Shown here: piece by piece, positions 16,541 to 26,299 of the stretch
How the letters are laid out: every line of letters starts with the position of its first letter
How positions within the stretch are numbered: the first letter of the stretch is position 1
Translations under genes and position numbers: made by a program
Notes under the pieces: model-generated
Seen by the model: the letters and a program-made list of their open reading frames with translations, nothing else
The model's database searches: none
What the model was told of the DNA's origin: nothing
Assembly: GCA_963698495.1 (NCBI GenBank)
Contig: CAVORB010000016.1
Coordinates: 124,001-188,000 of the forward strand
DNA: 64,000 nucleotides
Direction: 5' to 3'
From: CAVORB01 sp963698495
GTDB lineage: Bacteria > Pseudomonadota > Gammaproteobacteria > Chromatiales > Chromatiaceae

Positions 16541-18463
16541 ATGCTGCAGACGATTAGAGAACGCGCGCAAGGTTGGATCGCCTGGGCGATCGTCATTCTG
16601 ATCAGTGTCCCATTCGCACTCTGGGGGATTCAGTCATATCTTGGCGTTGGATCCGAGCCGGTGGTGGCGAGCGTCAACGGCGTTGAGATCACCCAGCGGG
16701 AGCTGGATCGCCGCTACCAGGACCTGCGCCTGCGCCTGCGGGAGCAGCTCGGCGCCGCTTACCGGCCCGAGCTGTTCGAGGACAAGAAAATGCGCGCCCA
16801 AGTGCTCGACAGTATGATTCGCGACACCCTGCTCCAGCAGGTTGCCTATGAGCTGGGGCTCAGGGCCTCGGACCAGGAGCTGCGCGGGGCGATTCTCGGC
16901 AATCCGGCCTTCCAGCGCGACGGCCGCTTCGACAACGCGGCTTACGAGCGGACGCTGGAGCTGCAGGGGATGAGCCCTCCCCAGTACGAGGAGGGTCTGC
17001 GTCAGCGCATCGTCGGCAGTCAGCTCGAGCGCGCGCTGATGGCGAGCGAGCTGGCGACGGACGCCGAGCTGGCACAAGCCGTGCGCCTGCAGAGCCAGCA
17101 GCGGAACGTCAGCTATGTCCAGTTGCCGAAATCGGGTTTCGTCACCGAGGACCCGATCCCGGACGAGGACATTCGCGCCTTCTACGACGCCAATCCCTCC
17201 AGATTCGAGACCCCGGAGCGCGTGAAGATCCAGTACCTGGTGCTCGACGCCAGCGAGCTGGGTAGCGCCGATGCTCCGGGCGAAGACGAGCTGCGCGCGC
17301 TCTACGAGAGCGAGATCGAGCGATTCAGCGAGCCCGAGCGCCGGCGGGTGCGACACATTCTGATCACGGTCAGCGCGGACGCCGACGACGCGGCCCAGGA
17401 GGCGGCGAAATCCCGTCTTGAGGAGATCCGGACCCGCATCGAGGGTGGAGAGGACTTCGCCGCGATCGCCGAGGAGCTGTCGGAGGACCCGGGCTCGGCC
17501 GGTCAGGGGGGGGATCTCGGGTTCATCGAGGCGGGAATCATGGATCCCGCTTTCGATCAGGCCGCCTTCGCGCTGGAGAAAGACGTCCTCAGTCAGCCGG
17601 TGCGCAGTCAGTTCGGCTACCACCTGATTCAGGTCACCGAGATCGAGGGCGGCGGCGTCAAGCCCTTCGAGGACGTGCGTGAGCAACTCGTCGCCGAGAT
17701 GACCAAGCGTGGCAGCGAGGGCCAGTTCTTCGATATGGCAGAGCGCCTCGCCAACCTCGCCTACGAAAGTCCGGACAGCCTTGCGCCGGCGGCGGAAGAG
17801 CTCGGGCTCGAGCTGCAGACCAGCGACTGGGTTGGTCGTGCCGGCGGAGAGGGCATCCTGTCCAATCGCAAGGTCATTGCGGCCGCCTTCAGCGATGAGG
17901 TGTTGAAGCAGGGGCTGAATAGCGACCTGATCGAGCCCGAGCGCAATGCGCTGCAGGCCGTGGTGCTGCGAGTGATGGAGCACGAGGAGGCATCGGCAAA
18001 GCCGCTCGACGAGGTGCGCGACGAGATCGTCGCCGTGCTGCGCGACCAGCGGGCGGCCGAGGCGGCCCTCTCCGCGGCGCAGTCGATGGCGCAGCAACTG
18101 GAATCCGGTGCGGCGCTGGCGGACGCTGCGGGAGAGCACGAGGTGTCCGAAGCCGGGCTGATCGGACGCGACACCCCGGACATCCCGCCCGCGGTGGCCG
18201 ACCTTGCCTTCTCCATGGCGCGTCCGGCGGCGGATGCGGCGAGCTACGGCAGCTCGTCGCTGGCTAATGGCGATGCGGTCGTGGTGGTGGTATCGAATGT
18301 GGTCGACGGCTCCAGCGAAGGTATCGGCGAGGCCGAGCTAGCCCGCCAGCGCGCCGGGTTCAAACGGACCGTCGCGGCAACCTATTACGATGACTTGCTG
18401 GCTGACCTGCAGACCCGCGCAAAAATCGACCGCAAGCCGCTGGGCGACGATTCCGCGGAGTGA
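16541..18463 (+). CDS. ppiD: SurA N-terminal / PpiD-type peptidylprolyl isomerase
   Basis: A 640-residue inner-membrane-anchored periplasmic chaperone. One transmembrane helix lies near residues 12-33 (GWIAWAIVILISVPFALWG), followed by a SurA-like chaperone domain. The parvulin domain spans roughly residues 265-370 (RRVRHILITVS, GGDLGFIEAG, VRSQFGYHLIQV), and a long C-terminal chaperone domain follows. PpiD helps outer-membrane and periplasmic proteins fold as they leave the Sec channel. The length matches PpiD (about 620-650 aa). It converges with fabI across a GC-rich hairpin. Confidence 0.94.
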   Translation: MLQTIRERAQGWIAWAIVILISVPFALWGIQSYLGVGSEPVVASVNGVEITQRELDRRYQDLRLRLREQLGAAYRPELFEDKKMRAQVLDSMIRDTLLQQVAYELGLRASDQELRGAILGNPAFQRDGRFDNAAYERTLELQGMSPPQYEEGLRQRIVGSQLERALMASELATDAELAQAVRLQSQQRNVSYVQLPKSGFVTEDPIPDEDIRAFYDANPSRFETPERVKIQYLVLDASELGSADAPGEDELRALYESEIERFSEPERRRVRHILITVSADADDAAQEAAKSRLEEIRTRIEGGEDFAAIAEELSEDPGSAGQGGDLGFIEAGIMDPAFDQAAFALEKDVLSQPVRSQFGYHLIQVTEIEGGGVKPFEDVREQLVAEMTKRGSEGQFFDMAERLANLAYESPDSLAPAAEELGLELQTSDWVGRAGGEGILSNRKVIAAAFSDEVLKQGLNSDLIEPERNALQAVVLRVMEHEEASAKPLDEVRDEIVAVLRDQRAAEAALSAAQSMAQQLESGAALADAAGEHEVSEAGLIGRDTPDIPPAVADLAFSMARPAADAASYGSSSLANGDAVVVVVSNVVDGSSEGIGEAELARQRAGFKRTVAATYYDDLLADLQTRAKIDRKPLGDDSAE

Positions 18464-18469
18464 ATCAGC

Positions 18470-18497
18470 GGGGAGGGGCCGATGAGGCCCCATCCCC
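18470..18497. terminator. GC-rich hairpin between ppiD and fabI
   Basis: GGGGAGGGGCC (18470-18480) pairs with GGCCCCATCCCC (18486-18497) with a single bulge and a five-base loop. It lies between two convergent stop codons. There is no T-run, so it is inferred to be a bidirectional stop. Confidence 0.5.
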
Positions 18498-18500
18498 TGC

Positions 18501-19277
18501 TCAGCCGAGCCCGAGGATGTGGTATCCGGTATCCACGTAGAGCACGTCGCCGGTGATGCCCGAGGCGAGATCGGAGCACAGGAAGGCCCCCGCGTTGCCG
18601 ACCTCCTCGATTGTCACGTTGCGCCGCATGGGCGTGCGTTCCTCCACCTCCTTGAGCATGGCGCGGAAATCGGCGATGCCCGATGCCGCCAGGGTGCGGA
18701 TGGGGCCCGCGGACACGGCGTTGACCCTCGTTCCCTCGGGACCGAGGGAGGCCGCCAGGTAGCGGACGTTGGCCTCCAGACTCGCCTTCGCCAGGCCCAT
18801 CACGTTGTAGTGGGGGACCGCCCGCACAGCGCCGAGATAGGACATGGTCAGGAGGGCGCCGTTGCGGCCCTTCATCAGCTCGCGGCCGGCCTTGGCCAGC
18901 GCGGCGAAGCTGTAGGAGCTGATGTCATGGGCGATGGCGAATCCCTCGCGGGTGACGGCGTCGACGTACTCGCCCTCCAGCTGGTCGCGCGGAGCGAAGC
19001 CGATCGAGTGCACGATGCAGTCGAGCCCGTCCCAGCGCTCCGCCAAGGCCTTGAAGCAGGCGTCGATCTGGTCGTCGCTGGCCACGTCCAGCGGGATCAC
19101 GACGTCCGAGCCCAGCTTGGCGGCGAACTCCTCGACGCGCGATTTGAGCTTTTCCCCCTGGTAGGTGAACGCGAGCTCGGCGCCCTCCCGGTGCATTGCC
19201 TGCGCGACGCCCCAGGCGATCGAGCGGTTGCTGGCCACGCCGGTGATCAGTGCGCGTTTGTTCTGTAGAAATCCCAT
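18501..19277 (-). CDS. fabI: enoyl-[acyl-carrier-protein] reductase (NADH) FabI
   Basis: A 258-residue short-chain dehydrogenase of the FabI type. It has the cofactor loop ITGVASNRSIAWG, the active-site residues Y147, Y157 and K164 (MSYLGAVRAVPHYNVMGLAK), and the substrate-loop signature SAGPIRTLAASGI. It carries out the last reduction of each fatty acid elongation cycle and is the target of triclosan-type inhibitors in other bacteria. Length and motif spacing match E. coli FabI. It is transcribed alone on the minus strand. Confidence 0.96.
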   Translation of the reverse strand: MGFLQNKRALITGVASNRSIAWGVAQAMHREGAELAFTYQGEKLKSRVEEFAAKLGSDVVIPLDVASDDQIDACFKALAERWDGLDCIVHSIGFAPRDQLEGEYVDAVTREGFAIAHDISSYSFAALAKAGRELMKGRNGALLTMSYLGAVRAVPHYNVMGLAKASLEANVRYLAASLGPEGTRVNAVSAGPIRTLAASGIADFRAMLKEVEERTPMRRNVTIEEVGNAGAFLCSDLASGITGDVLYVDTGYHILGLG

Positions 19278-19508
19278 GGAGCTGGCCCCTTTTTCTGGTC
19301 TTCGGATTGACGGCTGACAAGGAGGGGACCGAATGCGATCATGGGTCCCCTGCTGATTTCAGGTCCCTCTGGCGATTGATTGCCTTCGGCGCGGAGATTG
19401 ATCTCCCCGGCCAGGTGAGGAGTGGTCGTGGAGCACGTTCCGCAACGGCCCGGGATGCACGCGCCCCCGGGGCGGTGGATCGAACAAGGTCTCCGGCGAT
19501 TTGCCTAG

Positions 19509-21722
19509 ATGCGCAACATTACAGAATCACCGCTGAGCTGGAAAGGGGGGAGGCCGTTTCGCGCCGCGACGGCGGTCGTCTCCGCCTGGGTCCTGGCGAC
19601 GCTGACCGCGTGCGGCGAAGGGCCCTGGAACAATCCCTACCCGGAAAGTCAGGCCACGGCGAACATCCTCTACAGCTCCTTCGAAGAGCGGCCCAAGCAC
19701 CTCGATCCCGTGCGCTCCTACAGCTCCAATGAGTATGCCCTGCTCGCGCAGATCTACGAGCCTCCGCTGCAGTACCATTTCCTTCTGCGCCCTTATCGCC
19801 TGGTGCCGTTGACGGCGGAGGAGGTCCCGGTTCCCCGCTATCTCGACGCCGATGGCGAGGTGCTGCCTGAGAATGCGCCCGCGGATCTGATCGCCGTCAG
19901 CGAGTACCTGATACGGATTCGCCCGGAGATTCTCTATCAGCCCCATCCCGCCTTTGCCGGGGACGAGCAGGGTGGCTACCGCTACCTCGACCTGGGCGAG
20001 AGTGATCTGGCCAGGATCAAGGTGCTCGCCGACTTTCCCCACACCTCCACGCGCGAGCTGACCGCGGAGGACTACGTCTACCAGATCAAGCGTCTCGCGG
20101 TTCCCTGGCTGCACTCCCCGATCGCGGGGCTGATGCAGGAGCACATACTGGACTTCAAGGAGCTCGCGGAGCGTATCGAGCTGGCCGCGGGCGAGCCGCT
20201 CGCGGACGGCGAGCGGCCGCACCTGGACCTGCGCGGGATTCCCTTCGCGGGGGCCGAGGTGGTCGATCGCTACAGCTATCGCATCCGTATCAAGGGCAAG
20301 TATCCCCAGTTCGCCTATTGGCTGGCCATGCCCTTTTTCTCGCCCATGCCCTGGGAGGCCGATCGCTTCTACAGCCAGCCCGGGATGGCGCGGCGCAACC
20401 TCAGCCTGGACTGGTACCCGGTGGGCACCGGCCCCTTCTGGCTGAGCGAGAACAACCCGAACCTGCGCATGGTGCTGGAGCGCAACCCCAACTTCCGCGA
20501 CGAGCGCTATCCCGACGAGGGCATGCCCGAGGACGCGGAGGCTGGCCTGCTCGCGGACGCCGGGCGGCGCCTGCCCTTCATCGACCGGGCGGTCTACAGC
20601 CTGGAAAAGGAAAGCATCCCTTACTGGAATAAGTTTCTCCAGGGCTACTACGACAGCTCCGGAATCTCCTCCGACGCCTTCGATCAGGCGGTCCAGTTCA
20701 CAACCCAGGGCGAGGCGGCCCTCACGGAGGACATGGAGGCAAGGGGCATCGAGCTGCTCACGTCGGTCGAGACCTCCATCTTCTACCTCGGCTTCAATAT
20801 GCGCGACCCGGTGGTCGGCGGCGACTCCGAGCGCGCGCGTCTGCTGCGGCGAGCGATCTCGATCGCGGTCGACTACGAGGAGTACATCTCCATCTTCGCC
20901 AACGGCCGCGGCGTGGCCGCCCAGGGGCCGATTCCGCCGGGGATCTTCGGACACCGGGAAGGGGAGGCGGGCGTCAACCCCTATGTCTACAGATGGCGTG
21001 ACGGGCGGCCCGAGCGTCGTGATCTCGGCGAGGCCCGCGCCCTGATGGCGGAGGCGGGATATCAGGGGGGGCGGGACCCGGCGAGCGGGCAGGCCCTGAC
21101 GCTGTATTTCGACACCACGGCGACCGGCCCGGACGACAAGGCACGCCTCAACTGGATGCGCAAGCAGCTCGACAAGCTCGGTGTGCAGCTCGTGATCCGG
21201 GCCACCGATTACAACCGCTTTCAGGAGAAGATGCGCACCGGCACCGGCCAGCTCTTCATGTGGGGCTGGAATGCGGATTATCCGGACCCGGAGAACTTCC
21301 TGTTCCTGCTCTACGGCCCCAACAGCAAGGTGGACGGTGGCGGCGAGAACGCCGCCAACTACGCCAATCCGGAGTTCGATGCCCTGTTCGAGCGCATGAA
21401 GAACATGGACGACGGCCCGGAGCGGCAGGAGGTCATCGACCAGATGGTCGAGATCGTACGCCGCGACGCCCCGTGGGCCTGGGGCTTCTATCCCAAGGCC
21501 TTCAGTCTCCACCATGCCTGGCTCGCCAATCTCAAGCCCAATCTGATGGCGAACAACACCCTCAAGTACCGACGGCTCGACCCCGAGCTGCGGGCGCGTC
21601 GGCGGGAGGAGTGGAATCAGCCGGTGGTCTGGCCGCTGTGGCTGATCGCCGGTCTGGTCGCGGCCGCGGTGCTGCCCGCCGTTCGCCTCGTGCGCCGCCG
21701 GGAGCGGAGCAAGGCGCTGTGA
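19509..21722 (+). CDS. ABC transporter substrate-binding lipoprotein, family 5 (oligopeptide type)
   Basis: A 737-residue solute-binding protein. The N-terminus has a hydrophobic stretch ending in the lipobox LTAC, so it is probably lipid-anchored. The family 5 fold is seen from SSFEERPKHLDPVRSYSSNE onward, with DWYPVGTGPFWL and FMWGWNADYPDPENFLFLLY typical of Dpp/Yej-like receptors. It is longer than most (500-600 aa) and ends with an additional hydrophobic segment (WPLWLIAGLVAAAVLPAV) plus basic residues, an unusual second anchor. Its stop overlaps the GTG of the first permease gene (GTGA), the start of a four-gene operon. The substrate is inferred to be peptides. Confidence 0.88.
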   Translation: MRNITESPLSWKGGRPFRAATAVVSAWVLATLTACGEGPWNNPYPESQATANILYSSFEERPKHLDPVRSYSSNEYALLAQIYEPPLQYHFLLRPYRLVPLTAEEVPVPRYLDADGEVLPENAPADLIAVSEYLIRIRPEILYQPHPAFAGDEQGGYRYLDLGESDLARIKVLADFPHTSTRELTAEDYVYQIKRLAVPWLHSPIAGLMQEHILDFKELAERIELAAGEPLADGERPHLDLRGIPFAGAEVVDRYSYRIRIKGKYPQFAYWLAMPFFSPMPWEADRFYSQPGMARRNLSLDWYPVGTGPFWLSENNPNLRMVLERNPNFRDERYPDEGMPEDAEAGLLADAGRRLPFIDRAVYSLEKESIPYWNKFLQGYYDSSGISSDAFDQAVQFTTQGEAALTEDMEARGIELLTSVETSIFYLGFNMRDPVVGGDSERARLLRRAISIAVDYEEYISIFANGRGVAAQGPIPPGIFGHREGEAGVNPYVYRWRDGRPERRDLGEARALMAEAGYQGGRDPASGQALTLYFDTTATGPDDKARLNWMRKQLDKLGVQLVIRATDYNRFQEKMRTGTGQLFMWGWNADYPDPENFLFLLYGPNSKVDGGGENAANYANPEFDALFERMKNMDDGPERQEVIDQMVEIVRRDAPWAWGFYPKAFSLHHAWLANLKPNLMANNTLKYRRLDPELRARRREEWNQPVVWPLWLIAGLVAAAVLPAVRLVRRRERSKAL

Positions 21723-22696
21723 TCGCCTATATTCTCCGGCGGCTGGTCTATGCGGTTCCCATCCTGATCGGCGTGAATCTGATCACCTTCCTGCTCTTCT
21801 TCGTCGTCAACTCGCCGGACGACATGGCCCGCATGCATCTCGGCATGAAACGGGTGACGCCGGAGGCGGTCGAGACCTGGAAACGCGAGCACGGCTACGA
21901 CAAGCCGCTGATCTACAACGCGGGGGCCGAGGGGCGCGGGCGGATGACCGACACCATCTTCTTCGACAAATCGGTCAAGCTGTTCATCTTCGATTTCGGT
22001 TCCTCCGACGGCGGCCGCGACATCGGCTACGACATCTCCCAGCGCATGTGGCCGAGTCTCGCCATTGCCGTGCCGGTGCTGCTGGTGGGGCTCGCGCTCA
22101 ACATCAGCTTTGCGCTCTTCATCGTCTTCTTCCGCGCCACCTACATCGACTTCGCCGCCGTGGTGCTGCTGGTCGCCATGATGTCCATCTCCAGCCTGTT
22201 CTACATCATCGGCGGCCAGTATCTGCTGAGCAAGCTGTTCCACCTGGTGCCCATCTCTGGCTATGACACGGGGGTGGCGGCATGGAAGTTCCTCATCCTG
22301 CCGGTCATCGTCGGCGTGATCGGGGGCGTCGGAACCGGCTCGCGCTGGTACCGCACCCTGTTCCTGGAAGAGATCGGCAAGGACTATGTGCGCACCGCCC
22401 GCGCCAAGGGCCTGAGCGAACGGGTCGTGCTGTTCCGCCACGTGCTGAAGAACGCCTTGATCCCGATTCTGACCGGCGTGGTGGTGGTGCTGCCGCTGCT
22501 GTTCATGGGCAGCCTGATCACCGAGTCGTTCTTCGGCATCCCGGGGCTCGGCAGCTATACCATCGACGCCATCGGCAACCAGGACTTCGCGATCGTCAGG
22601 GCCATGGTGTTCCTGGGCTCGGTCCTCTACATACTGGGGCTCCTGCTCACGGACATCTCCTATACCCTGGTGGACCCGCGGGTGCGGCTGGGTTGA
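21719..22696 (+). CDS. peptide ABC transporter permease (YejB/DppB-like)
   Basis: A 325-residue inner-membrane permease with the start VIAYILRRLVYAVPILIGVN typical of DppB/OppB. It has about six transmembrane segments and the coupling-helix EAA motif (DYVRTARAKGLSERVVLFRHVLKNALIPI). The ending with DISYTLVDPRVRL is also typical. The GTG start at 21719 overlaps the stop of the receptor gene, and upstream sequence in this frame is not family-like. A periplasmic stretch between the first two helices is longer than usual (about residues 30-110). It pairs with the following permease. Confidence 0.9.
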   Translation: MIAYILRRLVYAVPILIGVNLITFLLFFVVNSPDDMARMHLGMKRVTPEAVETWKREHGYDKPLIYNAGAEGRGRMTDTIFFDKSVKLFIFDFGSSDGGRDIGYDISQRMWPSLAIAVPVLLVGLALNISFALFIVFFRATYIDFAAVVLLVAMMSISSLFYIIGGQYLLSKLFHLVPISGYDTGVAAWKFLILPVIVGVIGGVGTGSRWYRTLFLEEIGKDYVRTARAKGLSERVVLFRHVLKNALIPILTGVVVVLPLLFMGSLITESFFGIPGLGSYTIDAIGNQDFAIVRAMVFLGSVLYILGLLLTDISYTLVDPRVRLG

Positions 22697-22708
22697 GGGG
22701 ATAGCGTC

Positions 22709-24112
22709 TTGCCCGTCGTCCTTCTCACCGACGCACTGATCTACCTGCTGCTGGCGCTGGCGGTGGGGTTCGGCCTCTACGCCGCCCGCCACGAGCATCT
22801 GCGCGCCCCCTGGCGGCGCGTGGCCCGAAGCCGTATCGGGGTGGCGTCTCTGGTGGTGCTGGGCTTCTATGTCACGATCGGCTTGCTCGACACGATCCAC
22901 TTTCACCCCCTGGAGGAAAGGCAGGAGTCCGGGCAGAAGGTCTATTCGCCGCAGATCCTGAGCCTGCTCGACCTCTGGCTGGAGCCGTTGCGCGATGGCC
23001 AGGAGAAGACCTATTCGGCGCCGTTCGCCACCCATCTCTTCGCCAAGGAGAGCATCGAGCTCCCGGACGGACGGATCGTCCGCGACTACCCGCGTCTGGT
23101 CCATGGCGGAAGCCACCTGACAGACCCGGAGCGGGAGCGGGGCGGGGACATCCTGCTGCGCGCCCTGACGGGGCTGATCGAGGGCCTGATCGCCTGGGCC
23201 GTGATCGCGGCGGCCGCGCTCTGGATGATCGGCCGCAGACGCGGCACCGGGCCGCGGGAGACGCTGCGCGCGATCTGGCGGCGGCAGACGGCCTTGCCCT
23301 GGCGCACCGGCCTGCTGACGCTGGGCCTGATGCTCGCCATCGCCTTCATCGCCGGGGAGCTGGCGCTCAAGTATCATGTCCTCGGCACCGACAAGGTGGG
23401 CGAGGACGTCTTCTATCAGAGCCTCAAGAGCATCCGCACCGGTCTCGTCATCGGTACCCTGACCACCCTGGTGATGCTGCCCGCCGCCGTCCTGCTCGGG
23501 ATCATGGCAGGCTATTTCCGGGGCTTGGCGGACGATGTCATCCAGTACCTCTACACGACCCTGAACTCCATTCCGGGCGTGCTCCTGATCGCCGCCGCCA
23601 TCCTCATGCTGCAGATCTACATGAGCAACCACGAGGCGGAATTCGCCAGCCTGGTGGAGCGCGCGGATCTGCGGCTCCTGTTCCTCTGCATCATCCTCGG
23701 GGTGACCAGCTGGACCGGCCTCTGCCGCCTGCTGCGCGGCGAGTCCCTCAAGCTGCGGGAGGCGGACTACGTGCAGGCGGCGGTGGCGCTGGGCGTGAGA
23801 CATTCCACCGTCATCGGCCGTCACATCCTGCCGAACGTCCTGCACATCGTGTTGATCACGGTGGTGCTGGACTTCAGCGGCCTGGTGCTGGCGGAGGCGG
23901 TGCTCTCCTACATCAACATCGGCGTCGACCCGACCATGAACAGCTGGGGCAACATGATCAACAGCGCCCGCCTGGAGCTCGCCCGCGAGCCCGTGGTCTG
24001 GTGGTCCCTGGCGGCTGCCTTCCTGTTCATGTTCACCCTGGTGCTGTTCGCCAACCTGTTCGCGGACGTGGTGCGGGACGCGTTCGATCCCCGCTTGCGG
24101 GGGGCGCGCTGA
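22709..24112 (+). CDS. peptide ABC transporter permease (YejE/DppC-like) with enlarged N-terminal region
   Basis: A 467-residue permease starting at a TTG (22709), 12 bases after the previous stop. The C-terminal half is a normal DppC-type domain with the EAA motif (READYVQAAVALGVRHSTVIGRHILPN) and FANLFADVVRDAFDPRLRG at the end. The N-terminal half is larger than in DppC: two early hydrophobic segments, a periplasmic insert with VYSPQILSLLDL, and two further helices around residues 155-220. This resembles YejE-like proteins. No frameshift was seen. The TTG start is not certain. Confidence 0.85.
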   Translation: MPVVLLTDALIYLLLALAVGFGLYAARHEHLRAPWRRVARSRIGVASLVVLGFYVTIGLLDTIHFHPLEERQESGQKVYSPQILSLLDLWLEPLRDGQEKTYSAPFATHLFAKESIELPDGRIVRDYPRLVHGGSHLTDPERERGGDILLRALTGLIEGLIAWAVIAAAALWMIGRRRGTGPRETLRAIWRRQTALPWRTGLLTLGLMLAIAFIAGELALKYHVLGTDKVGEDVFYQSLKSIRTGLVIGTLTTLVMLPAAVLLGIMAGYFRGLADDVIQYLYTTLNSIPGVLLIAAAILMLQIYMSNHEAEFASLVERADLRLLFLCIILGVTSWTGLCRLLRGESLKLREADYVQAAVALGVRHSTVIGRHILPNVLHIVLITVVLDFSGLVLAEAVLSYINIGVDPTMNSWGNMINSARLELAREPVVWWSLAAAFLFMFTLVLFANLFADVVRDAFDPRLRGAR

Positions 24113-24143
24113 TGCGACGGGACGCGACATCGGACAGGCCGCT

Positions 24144-26144
24144 ATGAACGACGTTCTTCTTCAGGTCTCCAATCTCACCACCCGCGTCGGTGACGCCGAG
24201 CGCCCGGTGCGGGTGATGGACGGGGTGGACCTCGAGATCCGCCGCGGCGAGACCTTCGCCCTGCTCGGCGAATCGGGCTGCGGCAAGTCGATGACGGCTC
24301 TGACCCTGATGCGGCTGCTGCCGCCCTCCGGGCGCATCGTCGCGGGCAGCGTCCGGCTTGCGGAGACCGAGTTGCTGGAACTGCCGGAGGCCGAGATGCG
24401 CAAGGTGCGCGGAGGCCGCATGGGCATGATCTTCCAGGAGCCCCAGACCTCGCTGAATCCGGTGCTGACGGTCGGCCAGCAGATCGCCGAGGCGGTGCGG
24501 GTGCACCAGGAGCGCCCCCGCGCCGGGGTCCCGGCGCGGGTCATCGAGCTGCTACGGGCGGTCGGTATTCCGGACCCGGAGCGGCGGGTCGACGAGTATC
24601 CCCATCAGCTCTCCGGCGGCATGAAGCAGCGCGTCATGATCGCCATGGCCCTGGCCGGCGACCCGGAGCTCCTGATCGCCGACGAGCCCACGACGGCGCT
24701 GGACGTCACCATCCAGGCCCAGGTGCTGCGTCTGCTCAAGGGCCTGCAGCGCGAGACCGGCATGGCGGTGCTGCTCATCACCCACGATCTCGGCGTGGTT
24801 GCCGAGACCGCAGACCGGCTCGCGGTCATGTACGCGGGTCAGATCGTGGAGACCGCCACCGCCGGCGAGTTCTTCGCCCGTCCCGCGCACCCCTACAGCG
24901 CAAAGCTGATGGACAGCCTGCCCACCCCCGAGAAGCGGGCCGGCAGCCTGGCCGTGATTCCAGGCCGCGTGCCGCCGCTCGACCGACCCTTCTCGGGCTG
25001 CCGTTTCGCCGAACGCTGCGACCGCGTCATGAAGCTGTGCCGTGGGCAAGAGCCCGAGTGGCACCGCCCATCCTCCCGACATCTGGTGCGATGCCATTTG
25101 TGGGCGGACGGCGCGCCCGCCGCGGTGCCGCCCGCGGCTGTCGAGGTCCGGCCCAGCGTCGCCGCTTCGCCTGGCGAGGCCGTGCTGACGGTAGCCGGGC
25201 TCAAGGTCCACTTCCCGATCCACAAGGGGGTCTTCCGCCGGGTGGCGGGCCAGGTCAAGGCGGTGGACGGCGTCGACATGGCGCTACACGCGGGCCGCAC
25301 CCTGGCCCTGGTGGGGGAGTCCGGTTGCGGCAAGACCACGGTCGGAAAGGGCCTGCTCCGCCTGCTCGAGCCGACCGGGGGCTCGGTGCGCTACAAGGGG
25401 ACCGATCTGGCCGGGCTCAGCGGGCGGGAGATGCGCCGCTATCGCAAGGACCTGCAGATCATCTTCCAGGACCCCTTCGCCGCCATGAATCCGCGCATGC
25501 AGGTGGGCGACATCGTCGGCGAGGGACTGCGGGCGATGGGCCTGGAGCGCAGCCGTGATGCACGCCGCGCCCGCGTCGCCGCGCTCCTCGACCAGGTCGG
25601 CATGGCCCCGGACGCGGCCGAGCGCTATCCGCACGAGTTCTCCGGCGGCCAGCGCCAGCGCATCTGCATCGCCCGGGCGTTGGCGGTGGAGCCCAAGGTC
25701 ATCGTCTGCGACGAGCCCACCAGCGCCCTGGACGTCTCGGTCCAGGCCCAGATCCTGAACCTGCTCAAGCAACTGCAGGACGGGATGGGCATCGCTTATC
25801 TCTTCATCACCCACAACATCTCGGTGGTGTCCTATCTGGCCAACGAGGTGGCAGTCATGTACCTGGGCCGCATCGTGGAGCGGGGCACGGTGGACGAGGT
25901 CCTGGGCGACCCCCGCCATCCCTACACCAAGGCCCTGCTGTCCGCGGTCCCGGTGGTGGATCGGGAAAAGCGCCGCGAGATCATTCGCCTGGAGGGCGAC
26001 ATGCCGTCTCCCGCGAATCCCCCCGCCGGCTGTCACTTCCATCCGCGCTGCCCCGAGGCTGTCCCAGACTGCAGCAGTGCCTATCCGCCCGGGACGCGGT
26101 TGAGCGATACGCGTACGGTGCACTGTATACGGGTTGTCGAATAG
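24144..26144 (+). CDS. peptide ABC transporter ATP-binding protein with two fused ATPase domains (YejF-like)
   Basis: A 666-residue protein containing two complete ABC ATPases. Domain one (about residues 5-325) has Walker A GESGCGKSMTAL, signature LSGGMKQRV, Walker B LLIADEPTTALD and an oligopeptide-transporter C-terminal motif with GCRFAERC. Domain two (about 345-666) has GESGCGKTTVGK, FSGGQRQRI, VIVCDEPTSALD and CHFHPRCPEAVPDC. The paired cysteine motifs at the ends are typical of oligopeptide transport ATPases and may bind an iron-sulfur cluster in homologues. The fusion replaces separate DppD and DppF. It completes the receptor-permease-permease-ATPase operon. Confidence 0.92.
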   Translation: MNDVLLQVSNLTTRVGDAERPVRVMDGVDLEIRRGETFALLGESGCGKSMTALTLMRLLPPSGRIVAGSVRLAETELLELPEAEMRKVRGGRMGMIFQEPQTSLNPVLTVGQQIAEAVRVHQERPRAGVPARVIELLRAVGIPDPERRVDEYPHQLSGGMKQRVMIAMALAGDPELLIADEPTTALDVTIQAQVLRLLKGLQRETGMAVLLITHDLGVVAETADRLAVMYAGQIVETATAGEFFARPAHPYSAKLMDSLPTPEKRAGSLAVIPGRVPPLDRPFSGCRFAERCDRVMKLCRGQEPEWHRPSSRHLVRCHLWADGAPAAVPPAAVEVRPSVAASPGEAVLTVAGLKVHFPIHKGVFRRVAGQVKAVDGVDMALHAGRTLALVGESGCGKTTVGKGLLRLLEPTGGSVRYKGTDLAGLSGREMRRYRKDLQIIFQDPFAAMNPRMQVGDIVGEGLRAMGLERSRDARRARVAALLDQVGMAPDAAERYPHEFSGGQRQRICIARALAVEPKVIVCDEPTSALDVSVQAQILNLLKQLQDGMGIAYLFITHNISVVSYLANEVAVMYLGRIVERGTVDEVLGDPRHPYTKALLSAVPVVDREKRREIIRLEGDMPSPANPPAGCHFHPRCPEAVPDCSSAYPPGTRLSDTRTVHCIRVVE

Positions 26145-26299
26145 GCCGCGTCATTCCGGGGCGATTCGCCCACCGTCGGGAGAATCGGACCCGGCAAGCG
26201 GCGATCTTGCGACCTCGCGGAGCAGCAGATTCAAGCCGCTATTTCGTAAGCCGTCGCCGGACTGACTTCCCTTTTCCGTCCTGACGGGAGGACTCAACG

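Noticed and set aside
19527..21515. Open frame of 662 codons opposite the peptide-binding lipoprotein
   Set aside because: The composition is that of a reverse-strand shadow, while the plus-strand protein has a clear family.
21617..24130. Long open frame opposite the permease genes
   Set aside because: Gln/Asp/His-rich composition and complete overlap with two intact permease genes mark it as a shadow frame.
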